Assembly: GCA_024684155.1 (NCBI GenBank)
Contig: JAIKXK010000007.1
Span: 1-6,691 of the forward strand
Source of the DNA: Lachnospiraceae bacterium
GTDB taxonomy: Bacteria > Bacillota > Clostridia > Lachnospirales > Lachnospiraceae
DNA: 6,691 nucleotides
Reading direction: 5' to 3'
A model generated the notes under the pieces. It was not told where the DNA came from. It did no database searches and worked only from the letters and a program-made list of their open reading frames with translations. The translations under genes and the position numbers were made by a program. Numbering within the stretch: the stretch's first letter is position 1; each line of letters starts with the position of its first letter. This document shows positions 1-5,379 of the stretch, piece after piece.

Positions 1-147
1 ATGAAAAAGAATGCTTTGTTTATTTCTTCTGGTATTATTGATTTTAAGGCTGAGGAAGTAAGAAATGCCATCGAAACAGCTGGACTTAAGGTGATAGAAG
101 AAAACCATCAGGGAGAATGGGTGAATATCACTGCCATAAAAGAGTAG
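1..147 (+). CDS. prmA: Ribosomal protein L11 methyltransferase PrmA, C-terminal fragment (5' end outside window)
   Basis: Frame 1 is open from the first base to a TAG at 145-147 and encodes 48 residues. The segment FISSGIIDFKAEEV followed by GEWVNITAIKE matches the end of the PrmA methyltransferase fold: the strand after the NPPY region, the S-G-I-I-D turn, and the terminal E-W-x-x-I strand. PrmA trimethylates lysines and the N-terminus of ribosomal protein L11 in the cytoplasm, using S-adenosylmethionine. The ATG at position 1 is very probably internal, since a full PrmA is about 300 residues and this is only its last sixth. The SAM-binding motifs lie upstream of the window and cannot be checked. 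The family call rests on recognising the C-terminal pattern. Confidence 0.8.
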   Translation: MKKNALFISSGIIDFKAEEVRNAIETAGLKVIEENHQGEWVNITAIKE

Positions 148-158
148 AAAACTATGAC

Positions 159-187
159 TTGATTTGAGGTGTCTGGCAAGTTAATAT
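159..187 (+). promoter_or_regulatory. Candidate sigma-A promoter for the cysteine desulfurase gene
   Basis: TTGATT (159-164) and TAATAT (182-187) are separated by 17 bases. Each matches four of six consensus positions. Transcription would begin near 194, giving a leader of about 57 bases that opens with the palindrome at 198-215. The position just after the prmA stop makes sense for a new transcript, but the hexamers are mediocre and the surrounding TATATATA run offers alternative -10 registers. Confidence 0.35.
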
Positions 188-197
188 ATATAGGATG

Positions 198-215
198 CTC
201 ATTTTTAAAAATGAG
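198..215. repeat. Perfect 18-bp palindrome between prmA and the cysteine desulfurase gene
   Basis: CTCATTTTTAAAAATGAG equals its own reverse complement. As RNA it can fold into a stem of about seven pairs with a TTAA loop, followed by AGTTTTATT, so it could be a weak prmA terminator. It would also sit a few bases downstream of the candidate start near 194, a usual place for a repressor operator. It does not match the Fur, PerR, CodY or LexA consensus as I know them. The palindrome is seen directly; either role is inference. Confidence 0.5.
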
Positions 216-250
216 AGTTTTATTATGCCAAGAGGCTTAGGAGGTTTATC

Positions 251-1405
251 ATGGAAGCGTATTTGGATAATTCAGCAACAACAAAATGCAGTTCCAAAGC
301 TGTAAAGATGATGACAAAGGTATTAACAGAAGATTATGGAAATCCTTCTTCTTTACACAATAAGGGAATGGAGGGCGAGAATTATCTTCGTGATGCGAGA
401 AGTATCATTGCAAAATCTTTGAAAGTAATTGATAAAGAAATTATATTTACTTCTGGCGGAACAGAGTCAAACAATTTAGCATTGATTGGCTGTGCTATGG
501 CCTATAAAAGAAGAGGAATGCATATTATTACAACACCCATAGAGCATCCTTCTGTGGCAAATCCAATTTTGTTTTTAGAAGAGAGAGGATTTGAAATATC
601 CTATCTTCCTGTGGATGAAAAGGGACTTATTGATTTAAAGGCACTATCGGATGAAATTCGACCAGACACTATTCTTGTTTCAATTATGCATGTAAACAAT
701 GAAATTGGTGCCATTGAACCAATTAAAGAAGCTGCAAACATTATAAAGCAGAAAAACTCTACAACATTATTTCATGTAGATGGGATTCAGTCTTATGGAA
801 AGTTAGAAATTTTCCCAAAGAAGATGAATATTGATTTGTTATCTGTGAGTGGACATAAGATACATGGACCTAAGGGAAGTGGCTTTTTGTACATTTCAGA
901 AAAGGTAAATATGAGACCTGTCATACTCGGTGGTGGTCAGGAATGGGGCTATCGTTCAGGAACAGAAAATGTCCCAGCTATTGCAGGCCTTGGAGTTGCA
1001 GTGGAAGAAATCTTTAAGAAATTTGATAAGAATCAGAATCAAATGTATGAGCTTAAGGATTATTTTGTGGACGAGGTACAAAAAATTGATGGCGTATCTT
1101 TAAATGGACCATTAGATGTACATGGAGCTCCTCATATTATTAGCGTATCAGTAGAGGGAGTTCGTGCAGAAGTCCTACTTCATGCATTAGAAGAAAAATA
1201 TGTTTATGTATCAGCAGGTAGTGCGTGCTCATCTAACAAGCCGGCGATTTCAAAAACCCTAAAAGCCATTGGAGTAAAAAATTCCTTGCTGGATTCTACG
1301 GTTCGTTTTAGTTTTTCAATTCATACTACAAAAGATGAGATAGATTATGCCTTAGAACAGATGCAGGAAATTATTCCTAAGTTACAAAAATATACAAGGC
1401 ATTAA
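251..1405 (+). CDS. Cysteine desulfurase, class V aminotransferase fold (IscS/NifS type; probable NifZ-like sulfur donor to ThiI)
   Basis: This 384-residue PLP enzyme should convert L-cysteine to alanine and hold the sulfur as a persulfide for transfer to acceptors. Visible motifs are YLDNSATT at 4-11, FTSGGTESNN at 66-75, IEHP with the PLP-stacking His99, HVDGIQ with Asp177 and Gln180, SGHK with the Schiff-base Lys203, and the loop SAGSACSS with catalytic Cys326. The extended loop around that Cys is type I (IscS/NifS-like), not the RxGHHCA of SufS. Length is normal. AGGAGG at 239-244, six bases before the ATG, fixes the start. The gene lies directly upstream of thiI, which lacks its own rhodanese domain. 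By analogy with Bacillus NifZ-ThiI, its main job is probably tRNA 4-thiouridine. Fe-S cluster supply, for instance to the downstream MtaB, is possible too. No IscU or SufU gene is adjacent. Confidence 0.93.
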   Translation: MEAYLDNSATTKCSSKAVKMMTKVLTEDYGNPSSLHNKGMEGENYLRDARSIIAKSLKVIDKEIIFTSGGTESNNLALIGCAMAYKRRGMHIITTPIEHPSVANPILFLEERGFEISYLPVDEKGLIDLKALSDEIRPDTILVSIMHVNNEIGAIEPIKEAANIIKQKNSTTLFHVDGIQSYGKLEIFPKKMNIDLLSVSGHKIHGPKGSGFLYISEKVNMRPVILGGGQEWGYRSGTENVPAIAGLGVAVEEIFKKFDKNQNQMYELKDYFVDEVQKIDGVSLNGPLDVHGAPHIISVSVEGVRAEVLLHALEEKYVYVSAGSACSSNKPAISKTLKAIGVKNSLLDSTVRFSFSIHTTKDEIDYALEQMQEIIPKLQKYTRH

Positions 1406-1406
1406 A

Positions 1407-1434
1407 TTTAAAAAGTTAAATATACAAGTATAAC
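1407..1434 (+). promoter_or_regulatory. Candidate promoter for thiI
   Basis: TATAAC (1429-1434, five of six consensus positions) follows TTTAAA (1407-1412, four of six) with a 16-base spacer. Both lie immediately after the desulfurase stop codon. Transcription would begin near 1441, giving a leader of roughly 95 bases. AT-rich DNA yields such matches by chance, so this is tentative. Confidence 0.3.
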
Positions 1435-1438
1435 GGGT

Positions 1439-1511
1439 ATGTTTTAAAGTAAAAGAATCATCGATTCTAAAAACATGGTCATAAAATTATGAAACAACAA
1501 TAGATGTTTCA
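1439..1511 (+). other. Potentially structured leader upstream of thiI (two hairpins)
   Basis: The 131-base gap between the desulfurase and thiI has no credible ORF but contains complementary segments. ATGTTTT (1439-1445) pairs with AAAACAT (1470-1476), enclosing an inner hairpin AGAATC-ATC-GATTCT (1454-1468). A second hairpin pairs TGAAACA (1490-1496) with TGTTTCA (1505-1511) over an eight-base loop. The stems are AT-rich and lack a U tract, so they are poor terminators. I see no TPP-riboswitch CTGAGA element or other known aptamer signature. The pairing is visible; any function is speculative. Confidence 0.3.
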
Positions 1512-1523
1512 ACTAATATATAG

Positions 1524-1530
1524 AAAAGGA
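1524..1530 (+). promoter_or_regulatory. Ribosome binding site that fixes the thiI start at 1537
   Basis: AAAAGGA ends six bases before the ATG at 1537. The in-frame ATG at 1504 has no Shine-Dalgarno sequence. It would add eleven residues (MFQLIYRKGII) that are absent from the usual ThiI N-terminus, which begins close to the K-Y-G-E-I-x-L-K-G motif. Confidence 0.75.
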
Positions 1531-1536
1531 ATTATC

Positions 1537-2718
1537 ATGGAAAAAGCATTTTTAATAAAATACGGAGAAATTGCATTAAAGGGGAAAAATAGAAGAACTT
1601 TTGAGGAAAGTTTGGTAAAACAGATTCAGTTTGCCCTTAAGGATGTAGAAGGAGAGTTTGAAGTGACTCGTCCTACAGGACGTATTTTTGTTGAATCAAA
1701 AGATGATTTTGATGTTGATGAAGCAATTGAAGCATTACAGCACGTATTTGGTATTGTAGGAATTTGTCCTGCTGTGTTAACAGAAGATAATGGCTTTGAT
1801 GAGCTTGCGAAAGAAATTGTTGCTTATGTAGATGAAGTTTATCCTGATAAGAACTTTACCTTTAAGGTGGATAGCAGAAGAGCTAGAAAAAACTATCCTA
1901 TGAATTCCATGGAATTAAATGCAAAGATTGGGGAGAAATTATTAGAGGCTTTTCCTGAAATGAAGGTAGATGTTCATGAACCAGAGGTTATGATTCATGT
2001 AGAAATCCGTGAAAGAATTAACTATTACTGTAAAGAAATTCCAGGACCAGGTGGAATGCCAGTAGGGACCAATGGATCTGCCATGCTTCTGTTATCCGGT
2101 GGTATTGATTCTCCGGTTGCAGGTTATATGATTGCAAAACGTGGTGTTACCATTGATGCAACTTATTTCCACGCACCACCTTACACGTCAGAACGTGCAA
2201 AACAAAAGGTTGTAGATCTTGCAAAACAGGTTTCTAAATATGCAGGACCTATTCGTCTTCATGTTGTTAATTTTACAGATATTCAGCTCTATATTTATGA
2301 GCAGTGTCCACACGAAGAGCTTACGATTATTATGCGTCGCTACATGATGAAGATTGCGGAGCATTTCGCATATGAAGATGGAGATTTAGGACTTATTACA
2401 GGAGAAAGCATTGGACAGGTAGCAAGTCAGACTATGCAGTCCCTTGAATGTACCAATGCAGTATGTACACTTCCAGTGTATCGTCCTTTAATTGGATTTG
2501 ATAAACAGGAGATTATTAAACGTTCGGAAGAAATCGGCACTTATGAGACTTCTATTTTACCTTATGAGGATTGCTGTACTATTTTTGTGGCAAAGCATCC
2601 AGTGACAAAGCCAAGAAGAAGTGTAATAGAAAACTCAGAAAAAAAGCTCGCCGAAAAAATCGACGAGCTTGTAGATGTTGCTGTTAATACAACTGAAACT
2701 TTAATGGTTACACCTTAA
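1537..2718 (+). CDS. thiI: tRNA 4-thiouridine synthase ThiI, lacking the rhodanese domain
   Basis: ThiI adenylates U8 of tRNA and replaces the oxygen with sulfur to give s4U; in some bacteria it also supplies sulfur for the thiamine thiazole. The protein has 393 residues from the chosen start. KYGEIALKGKNR at 8-19 opens the N-terminal ferredoxin-like domain and a THUMP domain spans roughly 60-165. The PP-loop ATPase motif SGGIDSPVA lies at 187-195, with GESIGQVASQT at 289-299. Cys346 in LPYEDCC aligns with the conserved acceptor cysteine (Cys344 of E. coli). There is no C-terminal rhodanese domain, so the persulfide must come directly from a desulfurase, which fits the gene just upstream. The final codons overlap the convergent HPr-like gene by four bases. 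Codons 368-378 also form the terminator of that antisense gene and switch locally to CTC, GCC, ATC, GAC and GAG, unlike the A/T-ending codons elsewhere in the gene. Confidence 0.95.
   Translation: MEKAFLIKYGEIALKGKNRRTFEESLVKQIQFALKDVEGEFEVTRPTGRIFVESKDDFDVDEAIEALQHVFGIVGICPAVLTEDNGFDELAKEIVAYVDEVYPDKNFTFKVDSRRARKNYPMNSMELNAKIGEKLLEAFPEMKVDVHEPEVMIHVEIRERINYYCKEIPGPGGMPVGTNGSAMLLLSGGIDSPVAGYMIAKRGVTIDATYFHAPPYTSERAKQKVVDLAKQVSKYAGPIRLHVVNFTDIQLYIYEQCPHEELTIIMRRYMMKIAEHFAYEDGDLGLITGESIGQVASQTMQSLECTNAVCTLPVYRPLIGFDKQEIIKRSEEIGTYETSILPYEDCCTIFVAKHPVTKPRRSVIENSEKKLAEKIDELVDVAVNTTETLMVTP
2639..2670 (-). terminator. Rho-independent terminator of the HPr-like gene, embedded in the thiI coding region
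   Basis: Read on the minus strand, AAGCTCGTCGA (2670-2660) pairs with TCGGCGAGCTT (2654-2644). This makes an 11-pair stem with one G-U pair, a five-T loop (2659-2655), and a T run continuing to 2639. It lies about 45 bases past the HPr-like stop codon. On the plus strand the same stem is followed by GTAGATG, so it should terminate only minus-strand transcripts. Stem, loop and T tail are all directly visible. Confidence 0.85.
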
Positions 2719-2942
2719 ACGATGTAATCTTTTAATGCTTCAACGATTTCAGCATCGTTTTCAGCATGAATAGTCAAATCAATGTTTTGAGACAAATCCA
2801 ATGAGAAGATACCCATAATGGACTTTGCATCGATGACATAACGACCAGAAATTAAATCAAAATCGCTGTCAAACTGACTGATGGTATTGACGAAGGATTT
2901 TACCTTGTCGATGGAATTTAATGAAATTTTAACAGTCTTCAT
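2715..2942 (-). CDS. HPr-like protein without the phosphocarrier histidine (Crh-like)
   Basis: This 75-residue protein has the length and strand-helix order of HPr. DAKSIMGIFSL at 38-48 matches the HPr segment around Ser46, here Ser41, which HPr kinase phosphorylates in HPr and Crh. The segment where HPr carries G-L-H-A-R-P reads NSIDK (9-13), so both the phospho-accepting His15 and Arg17 are missing. The protein has a histidine only at 59. It therefore should not carry phosphate from Enzyme I to sugar transporters. A regulatory role like that of Bacillus Crh, a CcpA co-effector, is a reasonable inference, but kinase recognition is not shown. AGGAGG on the minus strand (2956-2951), eight bases before the ATG, supports the start. 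It is the only minus-strand gene here, convergent with thiI, divergent from mtaB, and has its own terminator. Confidence 0.85.
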   Translation of the reverse strand: MKTVKISLNSIDKVKSFVNTISQFDSDFDLISGRYVIDAKSIMGIFSLDLSQNIDLTIHAENDAEIVEALKDYIV

Positions 2943-2956
2943 GTGACGTCCCTCCT

Positions 2957-2979
2957 AGATTATAGAAATTTTATAATCT
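2957..2979. promoter_or_regulatory. Inverted repeat with a TATAAT on each strand, between the HPr-like gene and mtaB
   Basis: AGATTATA (2957-2964) and TATAATCT (2972-2979) are perfect inverted arms around a seven-base spacer, placing a consensus -10 hexamer on each strand. For the HPr-like gene, the minus-strand TATAAT (2964-2959) has a TTTACG (2988-2983) 18 bases upstream. However, its start point would fall in or beside the Shine-Dalgarno sequence, which is awkward. For mtaB, the plus-strand TATAAT at 2972 has no recognisable -35. The symmetry could equally be an operator shared by the divergent genes. Confidence 0.45.
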
Positions 2980-3024
2980 CATCGTAAAGCAAAAGAGTTA
3001 AAAAGTCAAACGAGGAATATACCT

Positions 3025-4347
3025 ATGAAAAAAGCGGCCTTACATAATCTTGGCTGTAAAGTAAATGCCTATGAAACAGAGGCAATGGAACAGATGCTAA
3101 TAGAGGATGGATATACCATTGTTCCTTTTTCGGAAGAAGCAGATGTCTATGTAATTAATACCTGTTCTGTTACCAATATTGCAGATAAAAAATCAAGACA
3201 AATGATTCACCGTGCCAAAAGAAAAAATCCCAATGCAGTTGTTATTGGAGCAGGCTGTTATATTCAAACAGCTACCATTGCCGGAGTAACTCCAGAAGAA
3301 CTGGCCTGTGATATTATTATTGGAAATAATCAAAAGAACAGGTTAATAGAAGAACTTCATAAATTTATTGAAGATCATCGTATGGAAAGCGCTATTTTTG
3401 ATATTAATGACGGAGTGGCAGAATATGAAAATCTTACTATGTTTTCGCCAAAGGAGCATACAAGAGCCTTTGTGAAAATTCAGGATGGATGTAATCAGTT
3501 TTGCTCTTATTGTATTATTCCTTTTGCAAGAGGAAGGGTTCGTTCTAGAAAAATAGAAAGCATTGTGGAAGAAGTAACGAATCTTGCAAAAAATGGATAT
3601 AAAGAAATTGTGTTAACGGGAATTCATTTATCTTCTTATGGAATACCAGGAGAAATTGAATTAATCGATGTGATAGAAATGATGGATGAAATTGATGGGA
3701 TTGAGCGAATTCGTCTTGGATCTTTAGAGCCTCAGGTTTGTACAGAGGAATTTTGCCAGCGTATTGCCAAGGTGAAAAAGATTTGTCCGCATTTCCATTT
3801 ATCCCTGCAAAGTGGTAGCGATGCAACTTTAAAAAGAATGAATCGTAAATATGATGCTTTTGAGTATAAGAAGGGTTGTGAAAGGCTACGAAAGGTGTTT
3901 GATAATCCAGCCATTACAACTGATGTCATTGTAGGATTCCCACAGGAATCGGAAGAAGAATTTTTAGAGAGTAAAGCATTTTTAGAAGATATTCATTTTT
4001 ATGAAATGCATGTATTTAAATATTCTCGTCGTCATGGAACAAAGGCGGCATCAATGGATAGACAGATTAATGAGTCCATAAAGGCATTACGAAGTGATGA
4101 ATTGATTTCTCTTGGAGGAAAAATGTCAAAAGAATATCGGGACAGTTTTTTAAATAAAGAAGTATCTGTCCTGGTGGAGGAAGTACTTGAATTTAACGGT
4201 AAAACCTATTGGACAGGATTTACAAAGGAGTATATTCGAGTGGCTTTTGAGTCAGAAAAGGATTTGGCAAATCAAATAGTAAGTGGCATTATTAAAGACT
4301 ATGTTACAGAGGAAGTTATGTTATTGGATTCTTTACAATTATCGTGA
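3025..4347 (+). CDS. mtaB: tRNA t6A37 methylthiotransferase MtaB (radical SAM)
   Basis: MtaB adds a methylthio group to N6-threonylcarbamoyladenosine at tRNA position 37, giving ms2t6A in tRNAs that read ANN codons. The 440-residue protein has the full methylthiotransferase layout. An N-terminal UPF0004 domain carries the auxiliary-cluster cysteines Cys11 (LGCKVN), Cys47 (NTCSVT) and Cys78 (GAGCY). The radical-SAM core has CNQFCSYC (Cys156, Cys160, Cys163), and a TRAM-like RNA-binding domain covers roughly 375-437. The N-terminal HNLGCKVNAYET and RGRVRSR pattern points to MtaB, not MiaB or RimO. GAGGA at 3012-3016, eight bases before the ATG, supports the start. No strong promoter is visible upstream, so it may be transcribed through from thiI across the antisense gene or from the weak -10 in the inverted repeat. 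Its 3' end carries the promoter of the next cluster. Confidence 0.94.
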   Translation: MKKAALHNLGCKVNAYETEAMEQMLIEDGYTIVPFSEEADVYVINTCSVTNIADKKSRQMIHRAKRKNPNAVVIGAGCYIQTATIAGVTPEELACDIIIGNNQKNRLIEELHKFIEDHRMESAIFDINDGVAEYENLTMFSPKEHTRAFVKIQDGCNQFCSYCIIPFARGRVRSRKIESIVEEVTNLAKNGYKEIVLTGIHLSSYGIPGEIELIDVIEMMDEIDGIERIRLGSLEPQVCTEEFCQRIAKVKKICPHFHLSLQSGSDATLKRMNRKYDAFEYKKGCERLRKVFDNPAITTDVIVGFPQESEEEFLESKAFLEDIHFYEMHVFKYSRRHGTKAASMDRQINESIKALRSDELISLGGKMSKEYRDSFLNKEVSVLVEEVLEFNGKTYWTGFTKEYIRVAFESEKDLANQIVSGIIKDYVTEEVMLLDSLQLS

Positions 4348-4360
4348 TTTCCGATACAAT
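4332..4360 (+). promoter_or_regulatory. Sigma-A promoter for the ireB-ruvX-DUF1292 cluster, overlapping the mtaB stop
   Basis: TTTACA (4332-4337) and TACAAT (4355-4360) each match five of six consensus positions and are exactly 17 bases apart. The -35 lies in the last codons of mtaB and the -10 just after its TGA. Transcription should begin near 4367, about 30 bases before the ireB start. This is the best promoter match I found in the window. Confidence 0.6.
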
Positions 4361-4397
4361 AAAAATAGTAATTTATTAAAGATGGGACGGATATTTT

Positions 4398-4661
4398 ATG
4401 GCTGATTTAAACAATACACAATATTTTAAAGTTGAAAAAGAAAATACGGTTTCCGTAAAGGATATTTTAGCTTTGGTATATCAGGCACTTTCTGAAAAAG
4501 GATATAATCCTGTGAATCAGATTGTTGGTTATGTTATGTCCGGTGATCCTACTTTTATTACAAGTCACAACAATGCCAGAAGCCTTATTATGAAGGTGGA
4601 ACGCGATGAACTTGTAGAAGAACTCTTGAAAGAATACATTAAAACAGAAGGTTGGAAGTAA
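4398..4661 (+). CDS. ireB: IreB/ReoM family regulatory phosphoprotein (UPF0297, DUF965, YrzL)
   Basis: This 87-residue cytoplasmic protein contains the family signature EKGYNPVNQIVGYVMSGDP (33-51), then HNNAR and KVERDELVEELLKEYIK. In Enterococcus faecalis, IreB is a substrate of the PASTA Ser/Thr kinase IreK and affects cephalosporin resistance. In Listeria, the orthologue ReoM is phosphorylated at Thr7 and controls ClpCP-dependent breakdown of MurA, the first enzyme of peptidoglycan synthesis. Thr7 is present here (NNTQYF), so kinase control is plausible, though no kinase gene is in the window. The Shine-Dalgarno sequence is weak (GGGACGG at 4384-4390, seven bases before the ATG), but the N-terminus fits the family and no upstream start is better. 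It is the first gene of the cluster with ruvX and the DUF1292 gene, an order also found in Bacillus (yrzL-yrrK-yrzB). Confidence 0.95.
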   Translation: MADLNNTQYFKVEKENTVSVKDILALVYQALSEKGYNPVNQIVGYVMSGDPTFITSHNNARSLIMKVERDELVEELLKEYIKTEGWK

Positions 4662-4667
4662 TTTTTC

Positions 4668-5096
4668 ATGAGCAAGGGTAGAGTATTAGGATTGGATTTT
4701 GGCTCTAAGACAGTCGGGGTTGCAGTATCAGACCCCTTATTTTTGACTGCCCAGGGAGTGGAAATCATTCGCAGAGAAAAAGAATCGAAACTTCGAAAGA
4801 CTTATGCTCGTATTAGGGAATTGATTGATGAGTATGAGGTCACATCTATTGTCTTAGGTTATCCCAAAAACTTAAACGGAACAGAGGGGGATCGTTGTGA
4901 GAAAACAACGGCTTTTAAAGAAGAATTAGAAAAGAAATTTTCTATCCCCGTTATTCTATGGGATGAAAGACTTACCACGGTGTCTGCGGATAATATTATG
5001 ATGGAATCCGGAATTCGACGTGAACACAGAAAAGAGTATGTAGATGAAATTGCTGCGATGTTAATTCTTCAGGGGTACTTAGATTCAAAGCACTAG
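4668..5096 (+). CDS. ruvX: RuvX/YqgF family: putative Holliday junction resolvase or pre-16S rRNA nuclease
   Basis: The 142-residue protein has the RNase H-like fold of the YqgF family. GLDFGSKTVGVAVSD at 8-22 holds the first catalytic Asp10, VLGYPKNLNGTEG lies at 62-74, WDERLTT at 98-104 holds Asp99 and Glu100, and YVDEIAAMLILQGYLD contains Asp126. The set of acidic metal-binding residues appears complete. In E. coli the family member YqgF takes part in maturing the 5' end of 16S rRNA, while other members cleave Holliday junctions; sequence alone does not decide between these. It starts six bases after the ireB stop, with GGAAG (4654-4658) inside the ireB end as ribosome site, so the two are translated from one transcript. 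Confidence 0.94.
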   Translation: MSKGRVLGLDFGSKTVGVAVSDPLFLTAQGVEIIRREKESKLRKTYARIRELIDEYEVTSIVLGYPKNLNGTEGDRCEKTTAFKEELEKKFSIPVILWDERLTTVSADNIMMESGIRREHRKEYVDEIAAMLILQGYLDSKH

Positions 5097-5097
5097 T

Positions 5098-5103
5098 AAA
5101 GGA
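5098..5103 (+). promoter_or_regulatory. Ribosome binding site of the DUF1292 gene
   Basis: AAAGGA lies two bases after the ruvX stop and six bases before the ATG at 5110. It selects this frame over the overlapping +1 frame ORF that begins at 5183, which has no such site. Confidence 0.7.
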
Positions 5104-5109
5104 TAAAGC

Positions 5110-5379
5110 ATGGAAAAAATTATATTAGATTCAGAAGAGGGAGAAGAGATTTCCTTTTTTGTAATAGATGAAACTAAATTAAATGGAACCCAGTATCTTT
5201 TGGTATCTGAACAAGATCCGGAAAATACCGAAGATGAAGAAGGCGAAGCCACTATTATTAAGTGCGTTATGGAGGAAGGCGATGAATTCGTATATGAATT
5301 CGTTGAGGACGACGCTGAGTGGGACGCTGTTATCTCCGTGTTTTCTGAATTGCTCGATGATGTAGATATTGAGGAATAA
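5110..5379 (+). CDS. DUF1292 family acidic protein of unknown function (UPF0473, YrzB-like)
   Basis: I recognise this 89-residue protein as DUF1292 from its size, its place after ruvX, and its pattern of a short beta-rich N-terminus (EEGEEISFFVIDETKLNGTQ), a central YLLV strand, an acidic linker and a hydrophobic C-terminal helix (VISVFSELLDD). By my count about a third of its residues are Asp or Glu, with three Lys and no Arg, so it is strongly acidic. It has no signal peptide, membrane segment or catalytic motif. A short duplication is visible at EFVYEFV, encoded by a repeated TGAATTCGT. Its function is unknown; the conserved linkage to ireB and ruvX suggests shared expression but does not define a role. 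It follows ruvX by 13 bases and precedes RNase J by 32. Confidence 0.85.
   Translation: MEKIILDSEEGEEISFFVIDETKLNGTQYLLVSEQDPENTEDEEGEATIIKCVMEEGDEFVYEFVEDDAEWDAVISVFSELLDDVDIEE

Noticed and set aside
225..305. 26-codon ORF starting MPRGL upstream of and overlapping the desulfurase start
   Set aside because: It has no convincing ribosome site and runs through the desulfurase's own Shine-Dalgarno sequence in another frame. There is no sign of a leader-peptide design.
1504..1536. Upstream ATG extending ThiI by eleven residues
   Set aside because: There is no Shine-Dalgarno sequence before it, it falls in a possible hairpin, and the extension is outside the normal ThiI N-terminus. The ATG at 1537 has AAAAGGA at good spacing.
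1406..1536. TPP riboswitch or T-box in the thiI leader
   Set aside because: I looked for the TPP CTGAGA core and the T-box TGGNACC-type sequence with a terminator; neither is present.
2717..2761. Plus-strand hairpin after thiI (AAACGATG with CATCGTTT, or the smaller AACGAT with ATCGTT) as a thiI terminator
   Set aside because: The long version has a 28-base loop, the short one only six pairs, and both are followed by just three or four T before C. It lies in the HPr-like coding region and is too weak to call.
3545..3929. Two overlapping minus-strand ORFs inside mtaB
   Set aside because: Both are shadows of the fully conserved mtaB coding frame and lack ribosome sites and recognisable motifs.
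4565..4768. Minus-strand 67-residue ORF across the ireB-ruvX junction
   Set aside because: It runs antisense to two well-supported genes and shows no independent signal.
5183..5365. Plus-strand 60-residue ORF inside the DUF1292 gene
   Set aside because: It lies in an alternative frame of a recognised family member, without a Shine-Dalgarno sequence.
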